Part shown: in pieces, positions 16,451 through 25,649 of the stretch
Position numbering within the stretch: the first letter of the stretch is position 1
How the letters are laid out: every line of letters begins with the position of its first letter
Assembly: GCA_964245825.1 (NCBI GenBank)
Contig: CAXTNT010000001.1
Location: forward strand, 266,297-330,296
DNA length: 64,000 nucleotides
Reading direction: 5' to 3'
Origin: CAJCIY01 sp964245825
GTDB lineage: Bacteria > Actinomycetota > Actinomycetes > Mycobacteriales > CAJCIY01
The notes under the pieces: model-generated
What the model was told of the DNA's origin: nothing
Seen by the model: only the letters and a program-made list of their open reading frames with translations
Database searches by the model: none
Program-made: the position numbers and the translations under genes

Positions 16451-17215
16451 TCAGGACAGCACCTTGGACAGGAACGCGCGCGTCCGCTCCTCGCGCGGGC
16501 TGCCCAGCACCTGGGCCGGCGGCCCGCACTCGACGATGACGCCGCCGTCCATGAACGCGACCCGGTCGGCGACCTCACGCGCGAAGCCGATCTCGTGCGT
16601 CACGACGAGCATCGTCATGCCGTCCGCGGCCAGCCCGCGCATCACCGCCAGGACGTCGCCGACCAGCTCCGGGTCGAGCGCCGAGGTGGGCTCGTCGAAC
16701 AGCATCAGCCGCGGTTCCATCGCGAGCGCCCGCGCGATGGCGATCCGCTGCTGCTGGCCGCCGGAGAGCTGGCTCGGGTACGCGGCGCCCCGATCCGCCA
16801 AGCCGACGCGCTCGAGCAGCGCCATGGCCTGCTCCCGGGCCTTCGTCCGCGACACGCCCTTGACCCGGATCGGCGCCTCGACGATGTTCTGCAGCGCGGT
16901 GAGGTGCGGGAACAGGTTGAAGTGCTGGAAGACCATGCCGATCGTCGCGCGCTTGGCCGCGGTCTCGCGGTCGGTCAGCTCCCGCAGCTTCTGGCCGCTG
17001 CGCCGGTAGCCCACCAGCTCGCCCTCGACGGCGAGCTCTCCGCCGCTGATCCGCTCGAGGTGGTTCACGCAGCGCAGGAACGTCGACTTGCCGGAGCCCG
17101 ATGGCCCGAGCAGGCACACCACCTCACCGGCCGCGACCTCGAGGTCGATGCCGTGCAGCACCTCGACGGCACCGAAGCTCTTGCGGACGCCGCGGGCCGA
17201 GACGACGGGCGTCAC
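16451..17215 (-). CDS. Amino-acid ABC transporter, ATP-binding protein
   Basis: 254 residues. Walker A GPSGSGKST, Q-loop VFQHFNLFPH, signature LSGGQQQR, Walker B LMLFDEPTSALDPE and the switch His in VVTHEIGFA are all present. HFNLFPHLT is typical of polar amino-acid importers (GlnQ/HisP). The GTG at 17215 overlaps the permease stop; upstream sequence in frame belongs to the shadow of the permease gene. Confidence 0.93.
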   Translation of the reverse strand: MTPVVSARGVRKSFGAVEVLHGIDLEVAAGEVVCLLGPSGSGKSTFLRCVNHLERISGGELAVEGELVGYRRSGQKLRELTDRETAAKRATIGMVFQHFNLFPHLTALQNIVEAPIRVKGVSRTKAREQAMALLERVGLADRGAAYPSQLSGGQQQRIAIARALAMEPRLMLFDEPTSALDPELVGDVLAVMRGLAADGMTMLVVTHEIGFAREVADRVAFMDGGVIVECGPPAQVLGSPREERTRAFLSKVLS

Positions 17216-18165
17216 GGCCGGAGCCCGGTGACGGGCGAGGGCGCCGGCGGCCGGGCGGCGCGGATGGCCAGCCGCAGCCGCTGGACGGGGGTCGGGGGGA
17301 GTGTCCGGGTGGCTCCCCGGGCGTACCGGCGTTCGAGGTAGTACTGCCCGACCGTGAGAACCGAGGTGATCACGAGGTACCAGAGCGCCGCGACGACCAG
17401 CAGCGGGATGACCTTGAGGTTGTTGGTGTAGATGTCCTGGGCGCGCGCGAAGAGGTCCGAGCCGCCGGCGATGAAGGCGACGAGCGAGGTGTTCTTCAGC
17501 ATCGAGATGAACTCGTTGCCGGTGGGCGGGATGATCACCCGGATCGCCTGCGGCAGCACGATGCGGCGCAGCATCAGCACCCGTCCCATCCCGAGGGAGA
17601 GCGCGGCCTCCGTCTGCCCCTCGCCGATGGCCAGCAGGCCGCCACGCACGATCTCGGCCATGTACGCGCCCTCGTTCAGCGAGAACGCCACGTACGCCGC
17701 GACCGTGTTCGTGAGTACCGAGTTCGTCGAGAACTCGGCGATGTGGGCGTGCGTGAACGGGATGCCGATGACCAGGTGCGACCAGACGGCCCCGAAATAG
17801 GCCCAGAAGACCAGCTGCACCAGCAGCGGGGTGCCGCGGAAGAACCAGATGTAGAGCCAGGAGGTCCCCGACAGGGCCGGGTTCTTGGACTGGCGCATGA
17901 CGGCCAGCACGACGCCGAGCACAACCCCGATCGCCTGCGACACGACCGTCAGCTCGAGCGTCACCAGGATGCCGCGCAGGATCAGCCGGTTGAAGAAGTA
18001 GTGCCGGACGGTCGGGAAGTCGATGTTGGTGTTGACCAGCAGGCCGGCGACGAGCAGCACGAGCGCGGCCAGCACCACCGTCCCCGCCAGCCACCGGCCC
18101 CAGTGCCGGACCGGTGTGACGACCAGGGAAGCCGCGTCGACGTCGGCGTCGGTGCTCGTGGTCAT
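17212..18165 (-). CDS. Amino-acid ABC transporter permease
   Basis: 317 residues with an N-terminal membrane helix, then a MetI-like domain of about five helices. The EAA loop EAALSLGMGRVLMLRRIVLP and TGNEFISMLKNTSLVAFI are characteristic of the HisMQ/GlnP permeases. Only one permease gene is present, so the channel is probably a homodimer. It lies 10 bases downstream of the binding-protein gene. Confidence 0.92.
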   Translation of the reverse strand: MTTSTDADVDAASLVVTPVRHWGRWLAGTVVLAALVLLVAGLLVNTNIDFPTVRHYFFNRLILRGILVTLELTVVSQAIGVVLGVVLAVMRQSKNPALSGTSWLYIWFFRGTPLLVQLVFWAYFGAVWSHLVIGIPFTHAHIAEFSTNSVLTNTVAAYVAFSLNEGAYMAEIVRGGLLAIGEGQTEAALSLGMGRVLMLRRIVLPQAIRVIIPPTGNEFISMLKNTSLVAFIAGGSDLFARAQDIYTNNLKVIPLLVVAALWYLVITSVLTVGQYYLERRYARGATRTLPPTPVQRLRLAIRAARPPAPSPVTGLRP

Positions 18166-18175
18166 CGCCCGGGCG

Positions 18176-19066
18176 TCAGGAGGTGGCGCCGTCGATGGTG
18201 CCGGTGGTGAGGCTGCCTGCGCTGATCCCGTACTTGTCGAGGATCTTGGCGTAGGTGCCGTCCGCGACGACGGCCTTGAAGGCAGCCTGGATGGCGGAGC
18301 TGAGGCCGGTGTCGGTCTTCAGCACCCCGATGCCGTACGGGGCCGTGCCGAGGGAGGACACGAGGACGGAGTCGAGGCTGCCCCCCGACTGCTCGGCGAT
18401 GTAGGCGGCGACGGGCGAGTCGTTGATGTCCGCGATCGCCTTGCCCGACTTGACCTCCAGGAGCGCGGCGGTGTCCGTCGGCAGCGCGTCGATCGTCACG
18501 CCGGGCTTGCCGGCCTTGGTGCAGGCGGTGGAGGCCGTCGTGGCGACGTCGGCCTGCGTCGTCCCCTTCTCCAGGGCGACGTGCTTGCCGCACAGCCCGT
18601 CGAGCGTGGTCAGGTTGTCGGGGTTGCCCTTCTTGACCACGAACGACGTGCCGGCCGTGTAGTAGTCGACGAAGGTCAGCGTCGCCTCGCGCGCCTTGTT
18701 GTCGGTCATCGCCGACATCACGACGTCGTACTTCTTGGCCTGCAGGGCAGGGATGATGCCGTCGAAGGTGACGTCGGTGAACTGGAACGGCACGCCGAGC
18801 TTGGTGCCCAGGGCCTGGCCCAGGTCGTAGTCGAACCCGGTGATGTTGCCGCTGTCATCCTTGAACTCGATCGGGGCGTACGACGCGTCGCTGGCGACCT
18901 TGACGCCGCTCTTGAGCTGCGCCGGCAACAGCGCCGCCGCCGCCGAGTCGACGCCGGACGGCGAGCTGCTGGACCCGCTGGATTTGGAGCCGCACGCGGT
19001 CAGTGCGAGGGCACCGGCGGCGACGACGGCGACGAGGGTGGCGCTTCGGATGAGGGTGCGGCGCAC
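18176..19066 (-). CDS. Amino-acid ABC transporter substrate-binding lipoprotein
   Basis: 296-residue family-3 solute-binding protein. It has a signal peptide with lipobox ALTACG, a Gly/Ser linker, then ASDASYAPIEFKDDSGNITG and FDYDLGQALG, the classic opening of the amino-acid binding fold, and AMTDNKAREATLTFVDYY. First gene of a three-gene importer (binding protein, permease, ATPase). Ligand cannot be read with certainty. Confidence 0.93.
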   Translation of the reverse strand: MRRTLIRSATLVAVVAAGALALTACGSKSSGSSSSPSGVDSAAAALLPAQLKSGVKVASDASYAPIEFKDDSGNITGFDYDLGQALGTKLGVPFQFTDVTFDGIIPALQAKKYDVVMSAMTDNKAREATLTFVDYYTAGTSFVVKKGNPDNLTTLDGLCGKHVALEKGTTQADVATTASTACTKAGKPGVTIDALPTDTAALLEVKSGKAIADINDSPVAAYIAEQSGGSLDSVLVSSLGTAPYGIGVLKTDTGLSSAIQAAFKAVVADGTYAKILDKYGISAGSLTTGTIDGATS

Positions 19067-19335
19067 GGATACCTCCGGATGATGGGACGGCTGGCCGGGA
19101 TCGTGCCACGTCTGTGTTACATGCGGGTCTCGGCATGGGTGGGGCGGGCGGGGCTGCGGCTCGGCGCCCCCGCCATGCCGCCTTCGCGTGCCGTCCCGCG
19201 ATATCGCTCGCCATCCCGCGGCGCCGCTAGCCGTCCGGCATCGCTCGCCGGTCCTTGCCGTCGCGTCAGCGCGGCCGCGCGGCGCGACACAACCGCTGCG
19301 GCGCAGGGGGTCCGCCGCCGGCTAGGGTCGCACGC

Positions 19336-20301
19336 ATGCTCGCCGTGACGTGCACCTCCCAGTCCGACGGCGACCCGCTCTCCGGGCTGACGGTGGGGGA
19401 GCGCCCCGAGCCCGAGGCGCCTGCGGGCTGGGTCCGCGTCACGATCGAGGCCTGCGCCCTCAACCACCACGACCTGTGGTCCTTGCGCGGTGTCGGGCTC
19501 CCTGCGGACCGACTGCCGATGGTGCTCGGCTGCGACGGGGCCGGCACCGACGAGGCGGGTAACGAGGTCGTCGTGCATGCGGTGGTCGGCGATCCAGGCC
19601 CGCGCGGCGACGAGACGCTCGACCCGAAGCGGACGCTGCTGTCCGAGCTCCACGACGGCACCCTGGCCGAGCAGGTCGTCGTGCCTCGGCGCAACCTCCT
19701 GCCCAAGCCGCCTGGCCTGTCCTGGGCTGAGGCCGCCTGTCTGCCGACGGCGTGGCTGACGGCGTACCGGATGCTGGCGACGCGCTCGGGCCTGAGCGGG
19801 CCGGGCACGGTGCTGGTGCAGGGAGCTGGCGGCGGCGTCGCCACCGCAGCGATCGTGCTGGCCAAGGCGCTCGGCCACACGGTGTTCGTGACCTCGCGCG
19901 AGGAGGCCAAGCGGACGCGCGCGCTGGAGCTCGGCGCCGACGTGGCCGTCGCCAGCGGGGAGCGGCTGCCGGCCAAGTGCGACGCGGTGATCGAGACCGT
20001 CGGCCAGGCCACCTGGAGCCACTCGCTCCGCGCGCTTCGGCCGGGTGGCACCGTGGTGGTGTCCGGCGCGACCAGCGGCCCGAACCCGCCGGCCGACCTC
20101 AACCGGATGTTCTTCCTGCAGCTGTCGGTCGTCGGGTCGACGATGGGGACGCGCGACGAGCTCGCGGCGATGCTGGCGCTGCTCGAGCGGACGGGGACCC
20201 GGCCGCTCATCGACACGGTGCGACCGCTGGCCGACGCGCGGGCCGCCTTTGGGCAGCTGGCAGCGGGCGACACGTTCGGCAAGCTCGTCCTGACGGTCTG
20301 A
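19336..20301 (+). CDS. Zinc-type alcohol dehydrogenase/quinone oxidoreductase (MDR family)
   Basis: 321 residues. An N-terminal GroES-like domain (ACALNHHDLWSLRGVG, VLGCDGAGTDEAG) precedes a Rossmann domain with VLVQGAGGGVATAAIVLAKA. The ATG at 19336 is preferred over an upstream in-frame start. Substrate not inferable. It is separated by 15 bases from the glycosyltransferase gene. Confidence 0.85.
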   Translation: MLAVTCTSQSDGDPLSGLTVGERPEPEAPAGWVRVTIEACALNHHDLWSLRGVGLPADRLPMVLGCDGAGTDEAGNEVVVHAVVGDPGPRGDETLDPKRTLLSELHDGTLAEQVVVPRRNLLPKPPGLSWAEAACLPTAWLTAYRMLATRSGLSGPGTVLVQGAGGGVATAAIVLAKALGHTVFVTSREEAKRTRALELGADVAVASGERLPAKCDAVIETVGQATWSHSLRALRPGGTVVVSGATSGPNPPADLNRMFFLQLSVVGSTMGTRDELAAMLALLERTGTRPLIDTVRPLADARAAFGQLAAGDTFGKLVLTV

Positions 20302-20316
20302 GCTGTGCGGGTCTGA

Positions 20317-21492
20317 GTGCGGGTCGCACTCGTCAGCGGGCCGGACCCCGGCCACCTGCTCCCGGTCGCCGGATTGGCCCAGCAGCTGCAGGCCGTTGGC
20401 CACGAGGTGCTCGTCGTGACCAGCGATCGCTGGGCGGCCGCGCTCGGTCGGGACGGGCTGGGCTATCTGTCCTTGCCGTTGATCGACCGGGCTCCCGGCG
20501 ACCACGACATGGGTCACCGGCTGCACGCCCGGGCGGTCCAGATGGGCCTTCCGCTCGCCGCCGAGCTGCGCGGACTCGGGCTCGACCTGGTGGTGTCCGA
20601 CACGCTGACGCGGGCGGGGGCGGTCGCCGCCACCGTCCTCGACCTGCCGTGGGTCGAGCTGATCCCGCATTCGCTGCCAGACCCGTCGGTGGCGTTGCCG
20701 CCGTTCGGGACCGGGTGGGAGCCGCGGCCACGCCGCGATCGCCGGTACGCCCGGCGCAACGCCGTCTCGTTGCGGGTGGGGCAGCAGCAGAAGCACGCCG
20801 CCCTGGCCGAGGCGGGCCTGGTGGACGTCCCGCCCGTGCAGCGGCTCGTGACCACGCTGCCGGCGCTGGAACCGCCGCGTCCGGACTGGCCGGCCCGGAC
20901 GACCGTGGTAGCGCCGCCGACCTGGGAGCCCGCCGAGGTGGACCTGGCGGTCCCGGCCGGGAGCGGCCCGCTGCTGCTGGTCGTCGGCTCGACCGCCAGC
21001 GGCGGGCACACGACCGATCTGCTGGCCGCCGTGGTCGCCGACCCGCCACCGGGCTGGCGCGTCGTCAGCCCGCGCTTCGAGGCCGGCGCCGGGCCGTCGC
21101 CGGGGCTGGCGGCCGGGCCTGGGCGACGGGCCGCCGGGCCGTCGCCGTGGTTGGCGGCCGGGCCGCCGCCGTGGCTGGCCGCCGGGCCTGGGCGATTGGC
21201 CCCCCTGCTGGCCGCGGCGCACGTGACCCTGGCGCCCGGGGGTCACGGCACGGTGGCCGCGTCCCTGCGCGCAGGCGTCCCGATGGTGCTGATCCCAGGG
21301 CGCGGCGACCAGAAGGAGGTGGCGGCACGGGTCGCGCGGGCCGGGGCGGGCGTACGGCTGAACCGCCTGCGCCGCAGCGCTTTCCGCCGCGCGCTCGACG
21401 CGGCGCTCGGGATGGGCGCCGCTGCCCGCAGGGCCGGCGAGACCCGCGGCCTGCCGGACCCCGTACCACTGCTGGAGGCAGCCACCCGCTGA
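20317..21492 (+). CDS. GT1-type (MGT/UGT-like) glycosyltransferase with internal repeat
   Basis: 391 residues. The N-terminal half begins MRVALVSGPDPGHLLPVAGL, and the C-terminal donor site reads HVTLAPGGHGTVAASLRAGVPMVLIPGRGDQKEVAARV, as in macrolide/UDP-type glycosyltransferases. Between them, near residues 258-295, the (S/P)P(G/W)LAAGP unit occurs three times, an expansion of the segment that in relatives occurs once. Acceptor and donor unknown. GTG start. Confidence 0.85.
   Translation: MRVALVSGPDPGHLLPVAGLAQQLQAVGHEVLVVTSDRWAAALGRDGLGYLSLPLIDRAPGDHDMGHRLHARAVQMGLPLAAELRGLGLDLVVSDTLTRAGAVAATVLDLPWVELIPHSLPDPSVALPPFGTGWEPRPRRDRRYARRNAVSLRVGQQQKHAALAEAGLVDVPPVQRLVTTLPALEPPRPDWPARTTVVAPPTWEPAEVDLAVPAGSGPLLLVVGSTASGGHTTDLLAAVVADPPPGWRVVSPRFEAGAGPSPGLAAGPGRRAAGPSPWLAAGPPPWLAAGPGRLAPLLAAAHVTLAPGGHGTVAASLRAGVPMVLIPGRGDQKEVAARVARAGAGVRLNRLRRSAFRRALDAALGMGAAARRAGETRGLPDPVPLLEAATR
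21087..21200 (+). repeat. Coding tandem repeat inside the GT1 gene
   Basis: Three imperfect copies of a unit of about 33-39 bases encoding (A)GP(S/P)P(G/W)LAAGP(GR) follow one another in frame. The bases differ between copies mostly at silent or G/T positions, suggesting a duplication that has since drifted. Confidence 0.7.
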
Positions 21493-21662
21493 CCTCGACA
21501 CCCCGTGCCTGAGCCGTGCAGCGTGCAGCTTCCTGCGTACCGTCGCGTTGATTCCCCGCGAGATGTGGCAGATGTACGCGCGCGGCCGCGTGTCGCGGTG
21601 AACACGCCGCATCTCGGCGGGAGGGGGGAGGGCTGGGGAAGGGCTCGTGAACGGAGCGGGGG

Positions 21663-21836
21663 TCAGTCGTCGGCGTCGTCGCGGGCGAGGTAGGTCGCGA
21701 GCTGCTCGACGGCTGCTTCGCACGCGGGGTGGGCGTCGACGAAGTCCCGCATCCGGTCGGCCAGCGCGGTGAAGGTCAGCGACTCCTCGCCCCGCCGCTC
21801 GACCAGCTCCTCCAGGCCCCGGTCGGTGGCGTACAC
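21663..21836 (-). CDS. DUF6104 family small protein
   Basis: 57 residues. It reads YATDRGLEELVERRGEE then an alpha-helical region with LADRMRDFVDAHP and ends LATYLARDDADD, matching the small DUF6104 family often found beside kgd in actinobacteria. GTG start at 21836, four bases after the kgd stop, so likely cotranscribed with kgd. Function unknown. Confidence 0.75.
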   Translation of the reverse strand: MYATDRGLEELVERRGEESLTFTALADRMRDFVDAHPACEAAVEQLATYLARDDADD

Positions 21837-21840
21837 GCGC

Positions 21841-24800
21841 TCACCGCTCCGCGAAGGCCTCGGCCACGAAGGCCTGTGCCTCGGCGTCGCTGCGGGCGGC
21901 CGACCCGGTCGCCGGTGAGGCCGAGGCCGGACGCGAGATGCGCCGCAGGCCGAGCCGGGCGTGCAGGGCCAGCGCCACGTGCCCCCAGGCGCCCTGGTTC
22001 GCCGGCTCCTCCTGCACCCACGCCACGTCGCTGGCGTGAGGGTAGGAGTCGACCAGCCGCACGATCTCGTCCTCGGGCGTCGGGTAGAGCTGCTCGACCC
22101 GCAGGATCGCGACGTCGTCGTGCCCGCCGGCGACGCGCGCCTTGTCCAGGTCCCAGTAGACCTTGCCGCTGCAGATGAGCACCCGCTTGACCGCCGCCGC
22201 GGCCGGCGCGCGGACATCCGCGATCACCGGCTCGAACTCGCCGCCGGTGAGGTCGCCGGGGTCGGACGCGGCCGCCTTCAGCCGCAGCATCGACTTCGGC
22301 GTGAACACGATCAGCGGGCGGTGCGCCCCGCCGAGCACATGCCGGCGCAGGAGGTGGAAGTACGACGCCGGGGTCGAGGGCATCGCGAGGGTCATGTTGT
22401 CCTCGGCGCACAGCAGCAGATAGCGCTCGATCCGCGCGGAGGAGTGGTCGGCGCCCTGCCCCTCGTACCCGTGTGGGAGCAGCAGCACGACACCCGAGCG
22501 CTGGCCCCACTTGACCTCGGAGGAGGAGATGAACTCGTCGACGATCGACATCGCACCGTTGCCGAAGTCGCCGAACTGCGCCTCCCACGCGACGAGCGCG
22601 TTGGGGCGGGCCACCGCATAGCCGTACTCGAAGCCCATCGCGGCGAACTCCGAGAGCAGCGAGTCGTAGACGTGGAACGGCGCGGCCCCCTCGAGGGTCT
22701 TGAGCGGGATCAGCTCCTCGCCGGTCTCCTGGTCGACGAACACCGCGTGTCGCTGTCCGAACGTGCCGCGGCGGGTGTCCTGGCCGGCCAGCCGCACCGG
22801 GTGCCCGTCGAGCAGCAGTGAGCCGAACGCCAGCAGCTCCGCGGTCGCCCAGTCGATGCCGCCGGACTCGACCGCGCTGGCCCGGGCCGCGAGCACCTGC
22901 TGCAGCTTCTTGTGCACGACGAAACCCTCGGGCAGCGACGTCTGCGTCGCCATCACCTTTTTGATCACCTCGGTCGGCACCGCGGTCTGCACGTGCTGCG
23001 GCATCGGCGGCGGCAGCTCGCCGCCGCCCAGTCCCTCGGTGCCCTCACCGGAGTCGTGGGTCTGCTTGAAGACTTCCTGCAGGTGCTCGGAGTAGTTGCG
23101 CAGCGCCGCCTCGGCCTGCTCCAGCGAGATGTCGCCGCGCCCGATCAGCGACTCCATGTAAAGCTTGCGGACGCTGCGCTTGCTCTCGATGGTCTTGTAC
23201 ATCAACGGCTGGGTGAACGACGGCTCGTCGACCTCCTGGTGGCCGCGGCGGCGATAGCAGACGAGGTCGATGACGACGTCCTTCTTGAAGGCCTGCCGGA
23301 ACTCGTACGCGAACCGGGCCACCCGGACCACGGCCTCAGGATCGTCGCCATTGACGTGGAAGACCGGCGCCTGCACCATCCGCGCGACGTCGGTGCAGTA
23401 CACGCTGGAGCGGGCACTGGCCGGCGCGGTGGTGAAGCCAACCTGGTTGTTGACGACGAGGTGGATGGTGCCGCCGGTGCGGTAGCCGCGCAGCTGGCCC
23501 ATCTGCAGGGTCTCGGCGACCACCCCCTGCCCGGCGAAGGCCGCGTCGCCGTGCAGCAGCACCGGCAGCACGGTGAACCCGGACTCGCCCTTGTCGATCA
23601 TGTCCTGCTTGGCCCGGACGATGCCCTCCAGCACCGGGTCGACCGCCTCCAGGTGCGAGGGGTTGGCGGTCATCGAGACGGCCACCTCGTGGCCGCCGCG
23701 GGCCGCGAAGGTGCCCCGCGTTCCGAGGTGGTACTTCACGTCGCCCGAGCCGTAGACCGTGCCCGGGTCGATGTGGCCCTCGAACTCCCGGAAGATCTGG
23801 GCGTACGACTTGCCGACGATGTTGGCCAGCACGTTGAGGCGGCCGCGGTGCGCCATGCCGATGACCACCTCGTCGAGGCCGTCGGCGGCCGACGCCGTCA
23901 GCACCTCGTCGAGGAAGGGGATGGTCGACTCGGCGCCCTCGAGGGAGAACCGCTTCTGCCCGACGTACTTGGTCTGCAGGAAGGCCTCGAAGGCCTCCGC
24001 CGCGTTGAGCCGCTCCAGGATGTGCAGCTGCGCGTTCTGCCCGGGTGGGGTGTGCCCGTGCTCGACGCGGTCCTGGATCCAGGCCCGCTGGTCGGTGTCC
24101 TGGATGTGCATGTACTCGACGCCGATCGTCCGGCAGTACGCGTCGCGCAGCACACCGAGCACGTCCCGCAGGGACATCTGGTCGTGGCCCGCGAAACCGC
24201 CCACCGCGAACTCGCGATCGAGGTCCCACAGCGTCAGCCCGTGTTCGACGATGTCGAGGTCGGGGTGGGTACGGACCTTGAACTCCAGGGGGTCCGTGTC
24301 GGCCATTAGGTGGCCGCGTACCCGGTAGGCATGGATCAGCGCCGCGACCCGCGCGCCCTTGTCGAGTTCACCCAGCTTGCTGACCGGCATGTCCACGACC
24401 CACCGGACCGGCACGTACGGGATGCGCAGGCTGGCGAAGACGTCGTCGTAGAAGTCGTCGGCGCCGAGCAGCAGCTGCTCTATGCGGCGCAGGAACTCGC
24501 CCGACTGCGCACCCTGGATGACCCGGTGGTCGTACGTGGAGGTGAGCGTGATCGTCTTGCTGACGGCGAACGCGGCGAGCGTGTCCGCCGATGCCCCGGC
24601 GAACTGCGCCGGGTACTCCATCGCGCCGACGCCCACGATCGTGCCCTGGCCCTCCATCAGCCGTGGGATCGAATGCTCGGTGCCGATGCCGCCGGGGTTG
24701 GTCAGGCTGATCGTCGTACCCGCGAAGTCGTCGGCGGTGAGCTTGCCGCTGCGGGCCCGCCGGACGATGTCCTCGTACGCGGCCAGGAACGCCGCGAAGT

Positions 24801-25473
24801 CCATCGTGTCGGCGCCCCGGATGGCGGCAACCACGAGGCTGCGCTTCGCCCCGACGACCAGGTCGATGGCCAGGCCGAGCCCGACGTGGCCCGGCGTGAC
24901 CACGGCCGGCTTGCCGCCGGCGACGGCGAACGAGGTGTTCATCACCGGTACGTCGGCCAGGGCCCGGACGATGGCATAGCCGATCAGGTGGGTGAAGGAG
25001 ACCTTGCCGCCGCGGCCCCGGGCCAGGTGTCTGTTGATCACCGTCCGGTTGTCCGCCAGCAGTTTTGCCGGCACCGCCCGCACGCTGGTGGCGGTCGGGA
25101 CGTGCAGCGAGGACTCCATGTTGAGGGCGGTCCGGGCGGCCGCGCCGCGCAGGGTCGTGGCCTCGTCGCCCTCGGCGGCCGCCGGGCCCACCGGGCCGGC
25201 CGAACTGACCGGATCGGCGGGCTTGGCGGCGGCGGGGGCGGTCCCGTTGCTCGTGACCGCCGGTGCGGACGGCGCCGCTGCCGGGGCGGGGTCCACCGGC
25301 TGCACGGTCGGCGCGGGCGTGGCGGGCGGCGCGTCGTCGGCGGGGTGGTAGTCGGCGAAGAACTCCTGCCAGACCGGGTCGACCGAGCCGGGGTCGGCGA
25401 GGAACGCCTGGTACTTCTCGTTCACCAGCCACTCGTTCATCCCGAAGCCGGTCTGGTCCACGTGCGTGGTCAC
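21841..25473 (-). CDS. kgd: Multifunctional 2-oxoglutarate dehydrogenase/decarboxylase Kgd (E1o with E2o-like domain)
   Basis: 1210 residues, the usual length for actinobacterial Kgd/OdhA. The N-terminal MNEWLVNEKYQAFLADPGS docking segment and a Pro/Ala-rich linker precede an E2o succinyltransferase-like domain (about 110-340, with STYDHRVIQGAQSGEFL). E1o follows, with GMAHRGRLNVLANI, the ThDP region HGDAAFAGQGVVAETLQM and transketolase-like domains. It decarboxylates 2-oxoglutarate in the TCA cycle, normally regulated by the FHA protein GarA/OdhI, not present here. Confidence 0.95.
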   Translation of the reverse strand: MTTHVDQTGFGMNEWLVNEKYQAFLADPGSVDPVWQEFFADYHPADDAPPATPAPTVQPVDPAPAAAPSAPAVTSNGTAPAAAKPADPVSSAGPVGPAAAEGDEATTLRGAAARTALNMESSLHVPTATSVRAVPAKLLADNRTVINRHLARGRGGKVSFTHLIGYAIVRALADVPVMNTSFAVAGGKPAVVTPGHVGLGLAIDLVVGAKRSLVVAAIRGADTMDFAAFLAAYEDIVRRARSGKLTADDFAGTTISLTNPGGIGTEHSIPRLMEGQGTIVGVGAMEYPAQFAGASADTLAAFAVSKTITLTSTYDHRVIQGAQSGEFLRRIEQLLLGADDFYDDVFASLRIPYVPVRWVVDMPVSKLGELDKGARVAALIHAYRVRGHLMADTDPLEFKVRTHPDLDIVEHGLTLWDLDREFAVGGFAGHDQMSLRDVLGVLRDAYCRTIGVEYMHIQDTDQRAWIQDRVEHGHTPPGQNAQLHILERLNAAEAFEAFLQTKYVGQKRFSLEGAESTIPFLDEVLTASAADGLDEVVIGMAHRGRLNVLANIVGKSYAQIFREFEGHIDPGTVYGSGDVKYHLGTRGTFAARGGHEVAVSMTANPSHLEAVDPVLEGIVRAKQDMIDKGESGFTVLPVLLHGDAAFAGQGVVAETLQMGQLRGYRTGGTIHLVVNNQVGFTTAPASARSSVYCTDVARMVQAPVFHVNGDDPEAVVRVARFAYEFRQAFKKDVVIDLVCYRRRGHQEVDEPSFTQPLMYKTIESKRSVRKLYMESLIGRGDISLEQAEAALRNYSEHLQEVFKQTHDSGEGTEGLGGGELPPPMPQHVQTAVPTEVIKKVMATQTSLPEGFVVHKKLQQVLAARASAVESGGIDWATAELLAFGSLLLDGHPVRLAGQDTRRGTFGQRHAVFVDQETGEELIPLKTLEGAAPFHVYDSLLSEFAAMGFEYGYAVARPNALVAWEAQFGDFGNGAMSIVDEFISSSEVKWGQRSGVVLLLPHGYEGQGADHSSARIERYLLLCAEDNMTLAMPSTPASYFHLLRRHVLGGAHRPLIVFTPKSMLRLKAAASDPGDLTGGEFEPVIADVRAPAAAAVKRVLICSGKVYWDLDKARVAGGHDDVAILRVEQLYPTPEDEIVRLVDSYPHASDVAWVQEEPANQGAWGHVALALHARLGLRRISRPASASPATGSAARSDAEAQAFVAEAFAER

Positions 25474-25649
25474 GGAGCGTGTCGCCTCTTCACTGCTGAT
25501 CGGGTCTCGTCAGGGCGTCGGGTGGACCGCCGGCCGCACCCGGACGTGGAACGCCGCGCGCGACGGGCGGATTTCGCCCCGCTGATGCTACCCGCGTGAG
25601 CCCGGCCACGCTGGCCTCCGCGGGCGCCGGTCACGGCCCTTCCCGCAGC

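Noticed and set aside
25474..25649. Riboswitch or attenuator upstream of kgd
   Set aside because: Only 176 bases shared with the end of the next gene and no conserved riboswitch core seen.
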